A stretch of DNA of 46,681 nucleotides, taken from positions 1 through 46,681 of the forward strand of contig CAYLZN010000008.1 of assembly GCA_964387935.1 (NCBI GenBank), in the 5' to 3' direction. Below, piece by piece: positions 43,442 to 46,681 of this stretch; position 1 is the first letter of the stretch, and each line of letters starts with the position of its first letter. The position numbers and the translations under genes are program-made. Source of the stretch: CAYLZN01 sp964387935. Its GTDB lineage: Bacteria > Acidobacteriota > Vicinamibacteria > Vicinamibacterales > JAFNAJ01. The notes under the pieces are model-generated. The model saw only the letters and a program-made list of their open reading frames with translations. It had not been told where the DNA came from and made no database searches.

Positions 43442-44536
43442 CTAGCGGCCGCGCACGAACGGGAGCGGCCGCACTTCCATGACGTGGCTCCCGGCGGCGC
43501 TCGAGGCGACGACACGGGTCCCTGGGTCGACGAAGTCACGCGACACGTAGCCGAGCGCGATGGTGGTCTGCAGGCGCGGAGAGAACACGGCGCTGGTGAT
43601 CTGACCGATGCGCCGCTCGCCGTTGCGATCCATCACCACGTCGCCCGCGGACAAGGGCCGCCGAGGTCCGGGATCGCCCTCCGGAGGCGCCACGCGCGCA
43701 AGTCCGACCAGGTGCCGCGCCACGCGTCCCTGCCCGCGATGCAGGACGCGGATGATGACCTCCTGACCAACGTAGCAGCCCTTCGTGAAGCTGATCGCCC
43801 GGCCCTCGATGCCCGCCTCGAGCGGGATCGTCTCGGCGTTCATGTCGAGGCCGAAGGCCGGCCGGCCGGCCTCGACGCGCAGGGTCTCCCAGGTTCCGGG
43901 ATCCCCCTCGGCTGCGCCTGCCACGCGCAGGCGATCCGCCAGGGAGGCCGCGTGAGGCGCCGGCACGTACAGGTCCAGGCCAGGTTCGCCGAGATCTCTG
44001 GCGCCGGCGATGATGACGCCCTCGCCCGTTGCGCATGATGCCGTGCTCGACGCGTGTTCGTCGAGCGCCGAGAGCGACGAGGCGGTCAACAGGGGGTCGG
44101 CAACCGCGCTGGCCACGCATGCGGACGCCCCCGGACCGTGCACCGACCATCGGGCCAGTGAAGACGTCACATCCTCGATGGTCACATCCTCGGTGATGAC
44201 GAACATCTCCAGCCGATCCCGGATGGCCCCGACGGTGGACGCGGGAAGGTCGAGCAGGAATGCGTCGGCCATCGCGAGGACGCGCAGGTCGGTCAGCATC
44301 CGGCCCTGGGGAGTCAGGTAGGCCGCATAGCAGCCCCGGCCGGCCTCGAGGGCCTGTACGTCGTTGGTCAGCAGGCCCTGCAACCAGCTGGCGCGATCGG
44401 CGCCGGTCACGAGCAGCCGACCTTCCAAAGAGCGATCGAAAAGTGCGGCGCCCGACCGCGCCGCCTCGTAGGCGTCGAATCCTGCGGCGCGAGCGGCGCC
44501 CGGGACGGGAACCGGAGTGTTATTCTGAACAGTCAT
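43442..44536 (-). CDS. ygfZ: YgfZ/GcvT-domain folate-binding protein
   Basis: The protein has 364 residues. The family signature FTKGCYVGQEVIIRV contains the conserved KGCYxGQE motif with its cysteine. GRLLVTGADRASWLQGLLTNDVQAL, GRMLTDLRVL and AGRPAFGLDMNAETIPLEAGI follow the GcvT fold. YgfZ proteins bind tetrahydrofolate and help assembly or repair of certain iron-sulfur enzymes, including radical SAM MiaB. The ATG at 44536 is the only start before the conserved domain. It overlaps by two bases the ATG of the divergent hydrolase gene, in the shared CATG. Confidence 0.9.
   Translation of the reverse strand: MTVQNNTPVPVPGAARAAGFDAYEAARSGAALFDRSLEGRLLVTGADRASWLQGLLTNDVQALEAGRGCYAAYLTPQGRMLTDLRVLAMADAFLLDLPASTVGAIRDRLEMFVITEDVTIEDVTSSLARWSVHGPGASACVASAVADPLLTASSLSALDEHASSTASCATGEGVIIAGARDLGEPGLDLYVPAPHAASLADRLRVAGAAEGDPGTWETLRVEAGRPAFGLDMNAETIPLEAGIEGRAISFTKGCYVGQEVIIRVLHRGQGRVARHLVGLARVAPPEGDPGPRRPLSAGDVVMDRNGERRIGQITSAVFSPRLQTTIALGYVSRDFVDPGTRVVASSAAGSHVMEVRPLPFVRGR
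44521..44526 (+). promoter_or_regulatory. -10 box for the hydrolase gene, inside ygfZ codons
   Basis: TATTCT ends eight bases before the plus-strand ATG at 44535, so the hydrolase message should be leaderless. The box lies within the first codons of the divergent ygfZ gene. Confidence 0.4.
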
Positions 44537-46223
44537 GACGTGTGCGCGAGTCCTTCTCATTCTGGCATTGACGTCGGCCTGGCCGCTCGCGGCGGCCCAG
44601 GACCAGGCCCAGGGCCAGGGCGGAGGCGAGGCCCGGCTCGTCGCCCAGCGTGCGGCCTTCTCCATTTTCGTCCGAGGGACGAGGATTGGCGTCGAGAACC
44701 TGTCGGTCGAGCGGATCGACGGTGGCTGGCTGCTGAGCGGCTCCAGCCGACTCGAGGCTCCGATCGACCTCACGCTGCGTCAGGCGGAGGTCCGCTACGA
44801 CGAGAAACTCCGGCCGCTGGCGTTCCGTCTCGCCGGACAGGTGAAGGGGCAGGCAATCGATCTCACGACCGTGTTCGACGGGGGCTCGGCGCTGACGACG
44901 TTCCCCCAGGCGGGCGAGACGCGCGAGTTGAGAGTGAACGTGTCAGCAAACACGGTGGTGCTTCCGAACAACTTCTTCGGCGCCTACGCCGCGCTGGCGG
45001 CCCGGCTTGCCCGGAGCCAGCCCGGCGCGGAGTTGCGCGTGTTCGTGGCGCCAGAGGCCGAGATTTCCGCGGTGCTCAAGGACGTGGCGATGGAGCGCGT
45101 GCAGACGGCCGCTCGAGCGTTCGCGCTGCGTCGGCACACGGTGGCGTTCCAGAACCCCGGGGGCATTGTCGAGGCGCAGGTCGAGACGGAAGAGGACGGC
45201 ACGCTCGTGCGCGTGTCGATTCCCGCCGTTCAGCTCCAGGTCTCACGCGAGGACGTGGCCAGCGTCGCGTCCCGCGCGCAGATCTACTTCCGTGACGGCG
45301 ACGAAGAGGTCCGGATTCCGGCGAACGGGTTCAACCTGGCGGCGACGCTCTCGCGACCGCGGCCCCTGCCGACCCCGCCCGCAGGAAAGAAGGTGGCACG
45401 GCTGCCGGCCATCCTGCTCGTGCCCGGCCCAGGTCCGGTGGATCGCGATCAGGTGGTCGCCGGCATCCCGACGTTCGGCCAGCTGTCGGGCGCCCTGGCC
45501 GATGCAGGGTTCCTCGTCGTACGGTACGACAAGCGAGGCGTCGGCCAGAGCGGCGGCCGGGCGGAGGCGGCGACGCTGTCCGATTACGCCGACGACGTGG
45601 TGGTCATCGTGCGGTGGCTGTTCGAGCGTGACGACGTGGACGCGAAGAACGTGACGGTGGTCGGGCACAGCGAAGGCGCCTCGGTGGCGTTGCTGGCGGC
45701 GACTCGCGAGAAGGACATCGCGAAGGTGGTGTCGCTCGCCGGGCCGGGCACGCCAGGTGCCCAGTTGATCCTCGAGCAGCAGGCCGCGGCACTCGCCAGA
45801 CTGCCGATCTCCGACGCGGAACGTCAGCAGAAGATCGAGCTCCAGACGAGGATCCAGGCCGCCGTGCTGACCGGCAAGTGGGAGGGCCTGCCGGACGAAC
45901 TGCGGAAGCAGGCGGACAGCCCGTGGTTTGCGAGCGTGCTTGCGTTCGACCCGTCGCAGGTCGTGTCGCGCGTGCGGCAGCCGCTCCTCGTGATCGCCGC
46001 AGAGCGGGATCGGCAGGTTCCGGCGCACCATGCCACCATGCTGGCGGGCTTCGCGAAAGCACGGAAACGTGACGCCGGCGTGACGGTGGTCACGCTGCCC
46101 GGACTCAACCACCTGTTCGTGCCGGCGACGACCGGCGAGGTGGACGAGTACTCGTCGCTGCCGGACCGGCACGTCAGTCCGCTCGTGGCGGAGACGATCG
46201 TCCGGTGGATTCGGGGTCGATGA
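44535..46223 (+). CDS. Secreted alpha/beta hydrolase
   Basis: The protein has 562 residues. A signal peptide (ARVLLILALTSAWPLAAAQ) is followed by an N-terminal beta-rich domain of about 230 residues that I do not recognise (RGTRIGVENLSVERIDGGWLLSGSSRLEAPIDLTLRQAEVRY). The C-terminal alpha/beta hydrolase domain has VRYDKRGVGQSGG, the nucleophile elbow VVGHSEGASVALLAA (Ser near residue 378), VIAAERDRQVPAHHA with the acid, and LPGLNHLF with the histidine. It is probably a periplasmic esterase or peptidase. The ATG overlaps that of ygfZ on the other strand. The stop overlaps the mutT start (ATGA). Confidence 0.88.
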   Translation: MTCARVLLILALTSAWPLAAAQDQAQGQGGGEARLVAQRAAFSIFVRGTRIGVENLSVERIDGGWLLSGSSRLEAPIDLTLRQAEVRYDEKLRPLAFRLAGQVKGQAIDLTTVFDGGSALTTFPQAGETRELRVNVSANTVVLPNNFFGAYAALAARLARSQPGAELRVFVAPEAEISAVLKDVAMERVQTAARAFALRRHTVAFQNPGGIVEAQVETEEDGTLVRVSIPAVQLQVSREDVASVASRAQIYFRDGDEEVRIPANGFNLAATLSRPRPLPTPPAGKKVARLPAILLVPGPGPVDRDQVVAGIPTFGQLSGALADAGFLVVRYDKRGVGQSGGRAEAATLSDYADDVVVIVRWLFERDDVDAKNVTVVGHSEGASVALLAATREKDIAKVVSLAGPGTPGAQLILEQQAAALARLPISDAERQQKIELQTRIQAAVLTGKWEGLPDELRKQADSPWFASVLAFDPSQVVSRVRQPLLVIAAERDRQVPAHHATMLAGFAKARKRDAGVTVVTLPGLNHLFVPATTGEVDEYSSLPDRHVSPLVAETIVRWIRGR

Positions 46224-46612
46224 GCGGACGCATCGTCGTGACGGCTGCGGTGGTCGAGCGGGAGGGACGGGTTCTGGTCACGCGGCGACCCGAGGGGACC
46301 CACCTGGCTGGACACTGGGAATTCCCGGGCGGGAAGTGCGAGGACGGCGAGTCGCTGGAAGAGTGCCTCGTCCGCGAGATCCGCGAGGAGCTGGGAGTTG
46401 GCATCGTGGTGGGGCCGCAGGTGTTCGAGGTGGAGCACGCGTATCCCGAGCGTGCGGTGCGACTCCACTTTTTCGCGTGCGAGCTCCGGGGTGAGCCGCG
46501 GCCGCTGCTGGGGCAGCAGATGCGGTGGGTGACGCGCGAGGAACTCGCGCGGCTGCCGTTTCCGGCGGCGGACCGCGCGCTGATCGATAAAACCGTGGGG
46601 TCAGGTATTTAA
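46220..46612 (+). CDS. mutT: MutT-type Nudix hydrolase, C-terminus from palindrome 2
   Basis: The protein has 130 residues from ATG 46220, which overlaps the hydrolase stop. The Nudix box is complete in GGKCEDGESLEECLVREIREELGV (GX5EX7REUXEEXGU), preceded by GHWEFPGGK. VRLHFFACELRGEPRPLLGQQMRWVTREELARLPFPAADRALI is the usual C-terminal part of 8-oxo-dGTP and CTP pyrophosphohydrolases of the MutT group. It cleans oxidised nucleotides from the pool. After ALID the frame enters palindrome 2, which supplies the last residues (KTVGSGI) and the TAA stop. The original end may have been replaced, but the Nudix fold is intact. Confidence 0.9.
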   Translation: MSGRIVVTAAVVEREGRVLVTRRPEGTHLAGHWEFPGGKCEDGESLEECLVREIREELGVGIVVGPQVFEVEHAYPERAVRLHFFACELRGEPRPLLGQQMRWVTREELARLPFPAADRALIDKTVGSGI

Positions 46613-46666
46613 TTTTCGCGTTTACGGGCAATAGCACCAAAACGCAAAAAGTAAAGACCTGACCCC
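46597..46666. repeat. GGGGTC palindrome 2 (REP/MITE-like)
   Basis: Left arm 46597-46623 begins GGGGTCAGGTATTTAATTTT; right arm 46640-46666 is its inverted copy, reading GGGGTCAGGTCTTTACTTTTT on the minus strand. Four mismatches are seen over 27 bases. The right arm is nearly identical to palindrome 1 (12385-12454). The left arm carries the stop codon of mutT. Confidence 0.83.
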
Positions 46667-46681
46667 ATCTTGCAGAATCTG

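Overview
The window is strongly GC-rich, densely packed bacterial chromosome with short intergenic spaces, many 4-base stop/start overlaps (ATGA, GTGA) and many GTG starts. Several start codons sit only a few bases after a TANNNT -10 box, which suggests leaderless or nearly leaderless mRNAs. The mix of large secreted M14 peptidases, Tat-exported Gfo/Idh/MocA oxidoreductase, MacB-type permeases without fused ATPase and GGGGTC-headed palindromes fits an uncultured soil or sediment Acidobacteriota (Vicinamibacteria-like) genome. That placement is an inference from gene content, not a phylogenetic result. A run of ten N at 6416-6425 shows this is a scaffolded, probably metagenomic, assembly. No rRNA, tRNA, CRISPR array, prophage or intact insertion sequence was recognised.

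Layout. 1-6.3 kb: amidohydrolase (runs off the left edge) and amino acid permease on minus; PanE ketopantoate reductase; a decayed M14 carboxypeptidase; a TauE/SafE exporter with its DUF1634 partner; and a small membrane protein. 6.3-12.3 kb: a translationally coupled pair of an SNF2-type helicase and a very large Eco57I-like adenine methylase, resembling the drmD/drmMI part of class 1 DISARM but without drmABC. 12.3-18.2 kb: a GGGGTC palindrome, a secreted M14 peptidase, then the minus-strand cluster queF - MFS - beta-propeller - Smr. 18.2-18.7 kb: an HU-type DNA-binding protein with clear promoter and terminator.

18.7-23.6 kb is the most interesting locus. A radical SAM/SPASM peptide maturase overlaps by four bases a 26-codon gene for a candidate ribosomally made, modified peptide (core VFCPWLIDVPEER). 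This is followed by a lipoprotein of the peptide-binding SBP_bac_5 family with no ABC permease or ATPase, and then by an overlapping Cache/HAMP histidine kinase with no adjacent response regulator. I read it as a possible peptide-making and peptide-sensing cassette.

23.9-33 kb: a VapBC toxin-antitoxin pair, a Tat-exported oxidoreductase, an M14-like protein with an altered zinc ligand, an NtrC-type response regulator, and a lipoamide cluster (E3, E2, LipB). 33-39 kb: ECF sigma factor preceded by an AT-rich patch, SDR, MFS, PLP dehydratase overlapping a receiver-like protein, MBL-fold hydrolase, FHA protein and an orphan PntA alpha subunit. 39.4-46.7 kb: an adaptor and two MacB-type permeases bracketed by two different heptanucleotide arrays, YgfZ and an alpha/beta hydrolase whose divergent start codons overlap, and MutT.

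Three GGGGTC-headed palindromes (12385, 37741, 46597) all touch or supply stop codons of neighbouring genes, so a REP/MITE-like family is remodelling gene ends here.
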